DNA of 38,181 bases from Gemmataceae bacterium (GTDB lineage Bacteria; Planctomycetota; Planctomycetia; Gemmatales; Gemmataceae): positions 1 to 38,181 of the forward strand of contig SHZY01000048.1 of the NCBI GenBank assembly GCA_009692065.1. Reading direction: 5' to 3'. Of the stretch, positions 8,211-14,390 are shown piece by piece; positions within the stretch are counted from its first letter, which is position 1, and the number at the start of each line of letters is the position of its first letter. Made by a program: the position numbers and the translations under genes. The notes under the pieces are model-generated. The model was given only the letters and a program-made list of their open reading frames with translations, ran no database searches and was not told the DNA's origin.

Positions 8211-9458
8211 TCAACTCTGTTTCGCCGCCCCTTGATACCCTGGTAATCCAGTCGTCCGCCACATGCCCGGCATCGCCGTGCCCGGTGTGGCGCTCGCCCA
8301 CGTCACCAACTGGAACACCATGTAGCCAAGGGCGGCCACGCTGACGCCGCAGATGACCCAGCCGATGATCTGCTGCACGACATACGGCACGAACAAGGTC
8401 CACACGCTCACCCCGGCCATGAGCACGCAGCTGATCGGAATCAAGTACTTCAAGCACATCATCATCACTTGATCGATGCGCAAACGAGGCAACGTCCATC
8501 GCACCCACATCATGATGAACACCAGGAACCAACTCTTGGCGATGAAGACCGCGACGTTGATCACGTTGCCGATCAAAAAGCCGATGGGGCCCAGGCCAAG
8601 CGTCGTCTCAAACACCTGCGTCAGCTCCCAGGGGATGCCGATGCTCCAGCCGCCGAGGAACATCAAGCACGCGATGCCGCTGACGGCGAACATGCTGCCG
8701 TATTCCGCCATGAAGATGACCAGCCAGCGGAAGCCCGAGTATTCGGTGTGGAAGCCGGCGACCAGTTCGCTCTCGGCTTCCGCCAGATCGAAGGGGGCCC
8801 GTTTGCAGCTGGCCATGGCACAGGTGAAGTAAATCCAGAAGGCGCAGAACGTGAATGGATCGTGGAAGACGAGCCAGTTCCAGATGCCCGCCTGGCTTTT
8901 TGCGACATACCCGAGGTTCATGCTGCCCGAGACGATGACGGGAACGAGGACGCACATCGCCATCGGGATTTCATAACTGATCATCTGGGCCGCCTCGCGC
9001 ATGCCGCCGAAGAGCGACCACTTGCTGCCCGACCCGTAGCCGATGAGAATGATGCCGAACACTTCGCTCGACATGACAGCGAGCATGAAGAACAGGCCGA
9101 TATTCATCTCACGCGCGACCACGCCGTCGCCGAACGGAAGGACGACAAACGCCAGAAACGAGCCGATCAGTGCGATGTAAGGACCGACGCGGAAGAGAAA
9201 CTGGTCGGCCGCGGCGGGAATGGAGTCTTCCTTGACGAGCAGCTTCATGCCGTCGGCGAGCGTTTGCAGCCAGCCGAACTTGCCGCCCACGCGGGTGGGC
9301 CCGAGGCGGTCCTGGATACGGCCGGCGACCTTGCGCTCAAGCCAAACCGAAAAGATGGCATTACCCATCATGAAGCCGAACATCAGGACCTTCGCGGCCA
9401 GAACCGCGATGATATAGACGCCGTAGTTGTCCCATATGTCCTTCAGCCAATCGAGCAC
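8211..9458 (-). CDS. nuoH: NADH-quinone oxidoreductase subunit H
   Basis: Membrane subunit of complex I that forms most of the quinone-binding channel. Typical motifs are FSVWLERKVAGRIQDRLGPTRVG near the start and RAPFDLAEAESELVAGFHTEYSG in the middle, plus SWFLVFIMMWVRWTLPRLRIDQ near the end. Length 415 residues, in the normal range. The start is GTG 9458, with GGAG eight bases upstream. It is the first gene of the minus-strand nuoHJKLMN cluster; the promoter should lie in the 190-base spacer shared with scpB. No other nuo gene is upstream, so nuoA-G and nuoI must be elsewhere if the enzyme is complete. Confidence 0.96.
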   Translation of the reverse strand: MLDWLKDIWDNYGVYIIAVLAAKVLMFGFMMGNAIFSVWLERKVAGRIQDRLGPTRVGGKFGWLQTLADGMKLLVKEDSIPAAADQFLFRVGPYIALIGSFLAFVVLPFGDGVVAREMNIGLFFMLAVMSSEVFGIILIGYGSGSKWSLFGGMREAAQMISYEIPMAMCVLVPVIVSGSMNLGYVAKSQAGIWNWLVFHDPFTFCAFWIYFTCAMASCKRAPFDLAEAESELVAGFHTEYSGFRWLVIFMAEYGSMFAVSGIACLMFLGGWSIGIPWELTQVFETTLGLGPIGFLIGNVINVAVFIAKSWFLVFIMMWVRWTLPRLRIDQVMMMCLKYLIPISCVLMAGVSVWTLFVPYVVQQIIGWVICGVSVAALGYMVFQLVTWASATPGTAMPGMWRTTGLPGYQGAAKQS

Positions 9459-9513
9459 GATCCTGGCTCCTGATTCGCTTTCGTCTGGTCAAGGAAGTAG
9501 ATGGACGTTACTT

Positions 9514-9547
9514 TATAGTGGCTAGTGGTGAGTGGCTAGTGGCTAGG
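9514..9547. repeat. 7-nt periodic repeat (TAGTGGC) upstream of nuoH
   Basis: Consecutive heptads TAGTGGC, TAGTGGT, GAGTGGC, TAGTGGC, TAGGGCG are visible. Unlike the TAGTCCG and GTCAGG elements, no complementary second half is seen nearby. It lies in the divergent spacer between nuoH (minus) and scpB (plus), where the promoters of both should be. Confidence 0.65.
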
Positions 9548-9571
9548 GCGAAGGTCAGAATCTACTTTACC

Positions 9572-9632
9572 ATCGTAGACCTCACGCTCCGCGTGAGGCT
9601 GGTTTCCTCACGCGGAGCGTGAGGTCTACGAT
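9572..9632. repeat. Perfect 27-bp inverted repeat upstream of scpB
   Basis: The left arm 9572-9598 begins ATCGTAGACCTCACGCTCCG. The right arm 9606-9632 is its exact reverse complement, with a 7-base loop (CTGGTTT). Each arm also contains its own smaller palindrome (CTCACGCTCCGCGTGAG), so a double hairpin is possible. The right arm ends 4 bases before the GAGGAG ribosome-binding site of scpB. A degenerate relative is at 26217-26268. Confidence 0.85.
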
Positions 9633-9646
9633 CTCCGAGGAGCGTC

Positions 9647-10318
9647 ATGTTTCAGGGTTGGACTAACAGGCCGCTGGGTTCGCTCGCATCGCCGCGGGCT
9701 GGGCACATGCCGCGTAACCGCGCGTTGCCGCTGATCTATCGCCAGCTCGGTGACCCCGGCGACGTCGGCACGTCCGCCGACCCGCTGGGCCGCGACCGAG
9801 TCCTCGCGCTGCTCGAAGCGGTGCTCCTGATCGCCGACGAACCGCTGCATATCCGCAAACTCGTCGAAGCCGCGGGACTGCCGGACGCCAACGCGGCGCG
9901 ACGCTTGCTCAAGAAACTGCAAGAGCTGTACGACGACGACGGCTCAGCCTTTGAACTGGAAGAACTCGCCGGCGGCTTTCAATTGATGACGCGCCCCGAG
10001 TACCACCGCTGGCTGACGAGCCTGCGCAAGAGCCAGCAGGAGTTGCGTCTGACGCCGGCATCACGCGAAACGCTCGCCATCGTCGCTTACCGCCAGCCGA
10101 TCATGCGGGCCGACATCGAAGCCATCCGCGGCGTCCACTGCGGCGAGACCTTGCGCTTGCTGATGGAAAAGGGGGTCGTCAAGATCGCAGGCCGGCATGA
10201 TTCGCTGGGGCGGCCGGTGCTCTATGGGACGACCAAGAGATTCTTGCAGGTATTCGGGCTGAAGAGCTTGAAGGATTTGCCGAATGCGGAGCAACTGCGG
10301 CGCGACACATCAGGTTGA
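9647..10318 (+). CDS. scpB: Segregation and condensation protein B
   Basis: ScpB is the winged-helix (kleisin-binding) partner in the SMC-ScpA-ScpB chromosome condensation complex. The core matches the family strongly: LEAVLLIADEPLHIRKLVE near residue 50, then RETLAIVAYRQPIMRADIEA, IRGVHCGETLRLLMEKG and GRPVLYGTTKRFLQVFGL, ending in KSLKDLP. At 223 residues it is slightly longer than usual, with about 45 extra residues before the first winged helix. ATG 9647 is supported by GAGGAG five bases upstream. scpA is not adjacent, so the usual scpA-scpB pairing is broken here. The next gene is convergent. Confidence 0.95.
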   Translation: MFQGWTNRPLGSLASPRAGHMPRNRALPLIYRQLGDPGDVGTSADPLGRDRVLALLEAVLLIADEPLHIRKLVEAAGLPDANAARRLLKKLQELYDDDGSAFELEELAGGFQLMTRPEYHRWLTSLRKSQQELRLTPASRETLAIVAYRQPIMRADIEAIRGVHCGETLRLLMEKGVVKIAGRHDSLGRPVLYGTTKRFLQVFGLKSLKDLPNAEQLRRDTSG

Positions 10319-10380
10319 TTCGGAGGCTTGGCACGGAATGCGAATAGCAGGGTACGCCAAGACAACCACTTGACGTTGGC

Positions 10381-10594
10381 TTTTTTTTGAAGCACCGAAG
10401 GTGCGGTAACAAACCAGCCCAGGGCAACGCCCTGGGTTAACGCGATGCCCAAGGCCTGCTCGCCCTGAAAGGGCACAACAAGCGTCGTCTGAGTCGCATT
10501 GTTGTGCCCTTTCAGGGCTTGGTTCGCTCTTGACCCGATTTCCCAGGGCGTTGCCCTGGGCTGATTTGTTGAAGCCCCTTCGGGGCAAAAAAAA
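10381..10594. repeat. Composite repeat of about 210 bp with nested hairpins (copy 1)
   Basis: This stretch without protein-coding sequence is built of nested palindromes. Next to a run of eight T is GCACCGAAGGTGC (10392-10404), then GCCCAGGGCAACGCCCTGGG. Next come GCCCTGAAAGGGC-type arms, a second GCCCAGGGCGTTGCCCTGGGC arm pair, then GCCCCTTCGGGGC (10574-10586) and a run of eight A. The halves are also complementary to each other, so the whole can fold as one long hairpin. A second copy in the opposite orientation is at 14879-15083. It lies between the convergent genes scpB and the antitoxin-like gene. The rest of the spacer (10319-10380) shows nothing recognisable. Confidence 0.85.
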
Positions 10595-10600
10595 CCAAAT

Positions 10601-10636
10601 TCAAGTTTCAATATTCGAATCGACGAGGATCCTCAT
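10601..10636 (-). pseudogene. Remnant of a PIN-domain (VapC-like) toxin start
   Basis: ATG 10636 overlaps the antitoxin stop in an ATGA junction and encodes MRILVDSNIET before TGA 10601-10603. MRILVDSNI is the usual beginning of PIN-domain ribonuclease toxins, in which the aspartate is a catalytic metal ligand. Everything after the ninth codon is missing, and the flank of the 210-bp composite repeat begins 7 bases beyond the stop. The reading as a truncated toxin rests on nine residues plus position, so it is an inference, but both fit very well. Confidence 0.55.
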
Positions 10637-10896
10637 TCTCCTCGTCCTTCGTAGATAGACTCTCGGCTATCATCGACGACAACATCGACCAACGGCAGAT
10701 CCTTGAGCATGGCGTGGAAACGCTCACGCCAGACTTCATAGGGAAGATCACTTGGGCTTGTCGTTTTCGCTGGTTCGGCCAGCGCCCTTTCCAAGATTTC
10801 AATCGCGATGGCGCCAAGGTCTTGCCCTCGGTCCTTGGCCCGAGCCTGAATCCCTCGTTCGATGTCTGCCGTCAGCTCTAGTGTAAGCGGAAACAT
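10633..10896 (-). CDS. Antitoxin-like protein, probably VapB-type, without an intact toxin
   Basis: An 87-residue protein. The first part (LELTADIERGIQARAKDRG, then AIAIEILERAL) resembles the short strand plus two helices of a ribbon-helix-helix or similar DNA-binding antitoxin. The acidic tail ends in VDDSRESIYEGRGE, a C-terminal pattern I associate with small antitoxin-like proteins encoded just ahead of PIN toxins. ATG 10896 has AGGAGG eight bases upstream. The downstream partner survives only as an 11-codon stub at 10636. If still expressed, the protein would be an orphan antitoxin or a solitary regulator. The DNA-binding role is inference. Confidence 0.6.
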   Translation of the reverse strand: MFPLTLELTADIERGIQARAKDRGQDLGAIAIEILERALAEPAKTTSPSDLPYEVWRERFHAMLKDLPLVDVVVDDSRESIYEGRGE

Positions 10897-10963
10897 GGCT
10901 GAGCCCTCCTTTGCATAAGGATAACAGACAAACTCGGTCGATGTCGAGTCCGACGGAAGATCA

Positions 10964-12298
10964 TCACCGCGTTTTCTTCTCGTTCATCAATTCCAAAATC
11001 GCCATGCTCATCGTCAACACGCCAGTGCGCAGCGTCGGCTCCGGCACCGGTGCATAGTACGGCGAATGCGTATTCTCCAAGGCCTTGCCCCCCTTCTTCG
11101 ATTCGGCGAACGCCCCCGGGTCGGCGGTGCCGAGGTGCCAGTAGAACGTGCGCAGGCCGGCACGCGTGAACTGACTGAAGTCCTCGCCCCCCATCGACAT
11201 CGGCCGCTCGTGCACGCGCTCGGTGCCGACAACGTCCTTGAAGAGTGCGACCATCTTCTTTGTCAATTCGCTTTCGTTGTAAAGTGCCGGGGTAAAACTC
11301 TCGCCGCGCGTCTTGACGATGGGCTCCGGGGCACGCGCTCCCAGGGCCGCCGCCGTCGCGATGCGGGTGATTGATTCAAGCACCTCCGCGCGAGATTTGT
11401 CGTTCATGGTGCGCACTGTCAGTTGCATCTTCACCTCATCGGGAATGATGTTGTGCTTCGTGCCGCCATGGATGGAGCCGACGGTGACCACGGCTGGCTC
11501 CAACGGATTGCGCTCGCGGCTCACGATGGTCTGCAAATCAAGAATGATACGTGCGGCCAGGACAATCGGATCGATGGTGGCATGCGGCGCCGCGCCGTGG
11601 CCGCCTTTGCCCTTGACGATGATGTCCACCGAATCGACGTTCGCTTGCATCTGCCCTTCGCGATAGTTGACATGCCCTGCCGGATAGCGGCCATCGCAGT
11701 GCAGCGCGAGCGCGAAGTCGGGGCGCGGAAACTTCTGCAACAGGCCGTCTTCGAGCATGGCTCTGGCACCGGCGCCGATCTCCTCGGCCGGCTGGCCGAT
11801 GAAGACCAGCGTCCCCTGCCAGCGGTCTTTCATCTGAGCCATCACGCGCGCCGTGCCGACCAGGCAGGCGGCATTCATGTCATGTCCGCAAGCGTGCATG
11901 ACGCCGACGTCGAGGCCGTCCTTGTCGCGTGTGCGGACCTTGCTGGCGTAAGCAAGCTTGGTGTCTTCGATGATCGGCAACGCGTCCATGTCGGCACGCA
12001 CCAGGACGGTCGGCCCCACGCCATTCTTCAACACTCCGACGACGCCGGTGACGCCGACCTTCTCGGTGACGGTGAAGCCGACCTTGCGCAGCTCCTTCGC
12101 CAGGCGAGCGCTCGTTTGCTCCTCCTGGAAGGCCAGCTCCGGGAAGGCGTGAATCTGCTTGTAGAGCGCAAGCAGGGAATCGGCCTCCGCGTCCAGCTTT
12201 TTCTGAATGAACGCGGCATTCGGCTTGCGTTCCTGCGCGGAAGCAGGCAACGCCATGCACGAACCAATCACAATCGACACAAACGAGGCGACTTTCAT
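10964..12298 (-). CDS. Secreted M20-family amidohydrolase (metallo-carboxypeptidase/aminoacylase type)
   Basis: 444 residues, starting with a signal peptide (hydrophobic stretch to MALPASAQ, about residue 21), so it is exported. The M20D amidohydrolase pattern is clear: RADMDALPI at 101-109, HACGHDM at 135-141 (a metal-binding Cys and His), PAEE at 170-173, GGHGAAPH in the lid domain, and MSMGGEDFSQF near the end with a metal ligand. Relatives cleave N-acyl amino acids, hippurate or indole-acetyl conjugates; the substrate here cannot be read. ATG 12298 has AGGAG seven bases upstream. It is divergent from the methyltransferase gene, with 113 bases between them. Confidence 0.9.
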   Translation of the reverse strand: MKVASFVSIVIGSCMALPASAQERKPNAAFIQKKLDAEADSLLALYKQIHAFPELAFQEEQTSARLAKELRKVGFTVTEKVGVTGVVGVLKNGVGPTVLVRADMDALPIIEDTKLAYASKVRTRDKDGLDVGVMHACGHDMNAACLVGTARVMAQMKDRWQGTLVFIGQPAEEIGAGARAMLEDGLLQKFPRPDFALALHCDGRYPAGHVNYREGQMQANVDSVDIIVKGKGGHGAAPHATIDPIVLAARIILDLQTIVSRERNPLEPAVVTVGSIHGGTKHNIIPDEVKMQLTVRTMNDKSRAEVLESITRIATAAALGARAPEPIVKTRGESFTPALYNESELTKKMVALFKDVVGTERVHERPMSMGGEDFSQFTRAGLRTFYWHLGTADPGAFAESKKGGKALENTHSPYYAPVPEPTLRTGVLTMSMAILELMNEKKTR

Positions 12299-12411
12299 TG
12301 CGTAACTCCTGGTAGAATGCGGTTTCTCGACGTGTTATCCGACATTTTTTGCCGACCAGCAACTTATTTCTGCTGGACACTCGAAGCGGAAGCGAATGAA
12401 ATATCACCACC

Positions 12412-13107
12412 ATGCCTCACGAATCCTTCCCCTCCCCTGCCCCCGAAGCGATGCTCGACAAGCTTGGGCCGATCGTGCGCGAGACGGTGCTCGTCGAGGG
12501 CCGGCCGTTCTTGATCGATCATCCCGAGTCGGATCGGCTCATGAACGTGCCGGCAGTCCACGAGGCGTTTGCCAAGGACGAGTACATGCCGTACTGGGCC
12601 GATCTGTGGCCCGCGTCGCGCATGCTGGCCAAGGCGATCCTGCACGAGCCGTGGACGGCAGGAACCGAGGCGTTAGAGATCGGCTGCGGCCTGGGCTTGC
12701 CGGGGATCGTCGCCCTGTCGATGGTGGTGAAAGTCATCTTCAGCGACTATGACGCATGCGCGCTGCGTTTCGCCGCCGACAACGCACGCCTGAACGGCTA
12801 CAAGGATTTTCGCACCTTGCAGCTCGACTGGCGCTATCCGCCGGACGATTTGCGCGTGCCGGTAATTCTCGCGGCCGACCTGGTGTACGAGATGCGCATC
12901 CTGGCGCCGTTGCTGGCGTTTATCAAGAAGGTATTGCTGCCGGGGGGCCTGTGCTTGTTGACCGACGTGGATCGCGTGCCGTCCAAGGCGTTCAAGGAAC
13001 TGCTGCAAGCCGAAGAGGTGCGGTACACGACCAAGATGATGCGCGCCGGTGAGCCGGGCGGCCGGCGCGTGAAGGGGACGCTGTATCGCATCACGATGCC
13101 GCCATGA
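12412..13107 (+). CDS. SAM-dependent methyltransferase (protein-lysine/METTL21-like)
   Basis: A 231-residue class I methyltransferase. Motif I is EIGCGLGLPGIVAL (about residues 87-100), followed by the acidic loop FSDYDACALRFAADNARLNG and the post-motif VILAADLVYEM. The DLVY motif and the YMPYWADLWPASRMLA stretch ahead of motif I match the METTL21-type (Methyltransf_16) group, which methylates protein lysines. The actual target is unknown. There is no signal peptide. It is the first gene of a plus-strand group; the next gene is the TGA-containing thioredoxin-like protein after a palindromic spacer. Confidence 0.85.
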   Translation: MPHESFPSPAPEAMLDKLGPIVRETVLVEGRPFLIDHPESDRLMNVPAVHEAFAKDEYMPYWADLWPASRMLAKAILHEPWTAGTEALEIGCGLGLPGIVALSMVVKVIFSDYDACALRFAADNARLNGYKDFRTLQLDWRYPPDDLRVPVILAADLVYEMRILAPLLAFIKKVLLPGGLCLLTDVDRVPSKAFKELLQAEEVRYTTKMMRAGEPGGRRVKGTLYRITMPP

Positions 13108-13159
13108 TCTCTTGGCGATTGGACCAGCAATCCGTTATGATGGGAGGGTGAATAATCGA

Positions 13160-13237
13160 GCCGCTTGCGGCTTAGCGCACGCTGATCGATCTCGGCAGCA
13201 AACGGCATCGCGCGACGAGCGCGAAGCCGCAAGCGGC
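13160..13237. repeat. Inverted repeat (GCCGCTTGCGGCTT family) ahead of the thioredoxin-like gene
   Basis: The arm 13160-13173 (GCCGCTTGCGGCTT) pairs exactly with 13224-13237, and part of the flanking sequence also pairs (GCGC, ACGAGCGC). The loop is about 50 bases. It belongs to the same family as the hairpins at 4601-4680 and 33012-33067. It ends 7 bases before the GGAGGG ribosome-binding site of the gene starting at 13259. Confidence 0.8.
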
Positions 13238-13258
13238 AAATACCGGAGGGACCCGTTC

Positions 13259-13774
13259 ATGACTTCGCTTCGTGCCATCCTCGCATGTGCCGGCATCGCC
13301 GTTCTTTGCGCCGCCGCTGGCCAGTCGCAAGAGAAGAAATACGACATGATCCCCATCAAATACGATGTGCTCAAGGCAGAGGTTCTCAAGCATCGCGGCA
13401 AGGTTCTCGTCGTCGATTTTTGGGCCGGCTACTGACCGCCGTGCAAAATTGCCTTCAAGCATCTGGTCGAGATGCACGAGAAGCACGCGAGCAAGGGGCT
13501 CGTTATCATCACCGTCTCCGTCGATGATCCGGAGAAAAAGGAGGACATCGCCGAGGCCAATGAATTTCTGCGCAAACGCAAACTCCCCTTTTCTTCTTTC
13601 CATTTAACCGAAGCGTCCGAACTCTGGAACAAGAAGCTCGATTTCGCCTGCCCGCCGTGCTACTACATCTTCGACCGGCAAGGCAAATGGGCCCGCTTCC
13701 GTGGCGCGGACTACAAGACTGGCATTCCCGAGGAAGAGATGGACAAGGTGATCCTGCGGATGTTGGCTGAATAG
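13259..13774 (+). CDS. Secreted thioredoxin/TlpA-like protein with in-frame TGA at the active site, probable selenoprotein
   Basis: One continuous frame of 171 residues, interrupted only by TGA 13433-13435 at codon 59. ATG 13259 has GGAGGG eight bases upstream. Residues 1-21 form a signal peptide. The fold then follows the thioredoxin/TlpA order: KVLVVDFWAGY, the TGA, PPCK, a helix (FKHLVEMHEKH), GLVIITVSVDDPEKKED, ASELWNKKLDF, CPPC-YYIFDRQGKW and a final helix. The TGA falls exactly on the first cysteine of the CxxC redox pair, giving U-P-P-C. A stem-loop at 13459-13475 looks like a bacterial SECIS. Selenocysteine insertion is therefore the best reading; a nonsense mutation or sequencing error is the alternative. 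A standard caller would give a 58-residue fragment and a separate fragment from ATG 13472. Its stop TAG is the first triplet of a TAGTCCG repeat. Confidence 0.75.
13459..13475 (+). promoter_or_regulatory. SECIS-like stem-loop downstream of the in-frame TGA
   Basis: GCATCT (13459-13464) pairs perfectly with AGATGC (13470-13475) around the loop GGTCG. The loop begins 30 bases after the last base of the TGA, within the range accepted for bacterial SECIS elements (apical loop roughly 16-37 bases downstream). The loop sequence GGUC is the same as in the E. coli fdhF element bound by SelB. Beyond a 2x2 internal loop the stem can extend by three more pairs (13454-13456 with 13478-13480). It lies within codons for HLVEMH, so part of the sequence is constrained by protein coding. 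Confidence 0.6.
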
Positions 13775-13848
13775 TCCGTAGTCCGTGGTCCGTAGTCCGT
13801 AGCAAGCGGACGACCAGCCACGGACCACGGACTACGGACTACGGACTA
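13772..13848. repeat. TAGTCCG heptad inverted repeat (copy A), spanning stop codon to start codon
   Basis: The left half reads TAGTCCG, TAGTCCG, TGGTCCG, TAGTCCG, TAG. The right half read on the other strand gives TAGTCCG, TAGTCCG, TAGTCCG, TGGTCCG, TGG. The 31-base halves pair around a 15-base centre. The first TAG is the stop codon of the thioredoxin-like gene, and the final A is the first base of the ATG of the flavin reductase gene, so the element fills the spacer completely. Confidence 0.9.
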
Positions 13849-14330
13849 TGCAAACCGACGCACACAAAAACCTCGGCTCCGCGCTGGGCCGCATCCCCAG
13901 CGGCGTGTTCATTCTGACCGCAGCCAAGGATGGCGTCGAAACCGGCATGCTCGTCAGCTGGGTACAGCAGTGCTCCTTCACGCCGCCGCTGCTCACCTTC
14001 GTCGTCCAGCGTGGCCGGGCCATCGCCAGCCTCCTCGGCAAGGATGCCCCTTTCACGCTCAACATTCTCGAAGCGAACCAGACCGACATGATCGCCCACT
14101 TCGGCAAGGGCTTCACGCTCACCGACAACGCGTTCCTGGACCTTGAGATCCAGCGGTCTCTGCCGCACGGCCCAACCCTGAGCGAAGCGCTCGCGTACCT
14201 CTTTGGCAAGGTGCTGACCACAACGCCCGTCGGCGACCACGACCTCTACCTCGCCGAACTGACCGCCGGCAGCCTACTCGACGAAGGCCAGCCGATGGTG
14301 CATATTCGGAAGAATGGCTTCCATTATTAG
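13848..14330 (+). CDS. Flavin reductase-like FMN-binding protein
   Basis: A 160-residue protein of the flavin reductase/FMN-binding split-barrel family. The N-terminal half has the typical LGRIPSGVFILTA, then LVSWVQQCSFTPPLLTF (the conserved S-x-x-P-P-L segment near the flavin site). FTLNIL and the H-D-L-Y-L stretch (GDHDLYLAEL) follow. Members reduce FMN/FAD with NAD(P)H or bind flavin for a partner oxygenase; the partner here is unknown. There is no signal peptide. ATG 13848 lies at the last base of a TAGTCCG repeat, and no Shine-Dalgarno sequence is visible because the repeat occupies that position. The stop TAG 14328 is again the first triplet of the next repeat copy. Confidence 0.85.
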   Translation: MQTDAHKNLGSALGRIPSGVFILTAAKDGVETGMLVSWVQQCSFTPPLLTFVVQRGRAIASLLGKDAPFTLNILEANQTDMIAHFGKGFTLTDNAFLDLEIQRSLPHGPTLSEALAYLFGKVLTTTPVGDHDLYLAELTAGSLLDEGQPMVHIRKNGFHY

Positions 14331-14390
14331 TCCGTTGTCCGTAGTCCGTAGCATGAGGACGATTGGCCACGGACTACGGACTACGGACTA
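14328..14390. repeat. TAGTCCG heptad inverted repeat (copy B), spanning stop codon to start codon
   Basis: The left half is TAGTCCG, TTGTCCG, TAGTCCG, TAG. The right half on the other strand is TAGTCCG, TAGTCCG, TAGTCCG, TGG. The halves are separated by 15 bases. The first TAG is the stop codon of the flavin reductase-like gene, and the last A begins the ATG of the zinc-finger gene, exactly as in copy A at 13772-13848. Confidence 0.9.

Noticed and set aside
10329..10343. TGGCAC followed by GCGA as a sigma-54 promoter
   Set aside because: The -12 element TTGC is absent, and no plus-strand gene follows.
12355..12375. CCAGCA...TGCTGG small hairpin between the amidohydrolase and methyltransferase genes
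   Set aside because: Six base pairs with a 9-base loop is too weak, and no T-run or repeat relation supports it.
13433..13435. The in-frame TGA as a simple gene-disrupting mutation
   Set aside because: The codon falls precisely on the catalytic cysteine, no other lesion is seen, and a SECIS-like stem follows. A nonsense mutation or sequencing error remains possible but is less likely than selenocysteine.
13774..13848. TAGTCCG arrays as CRISPR
   Set aside because: The units are 7 bases, contiguous and inverted in the second half, without spacers or cas genes.
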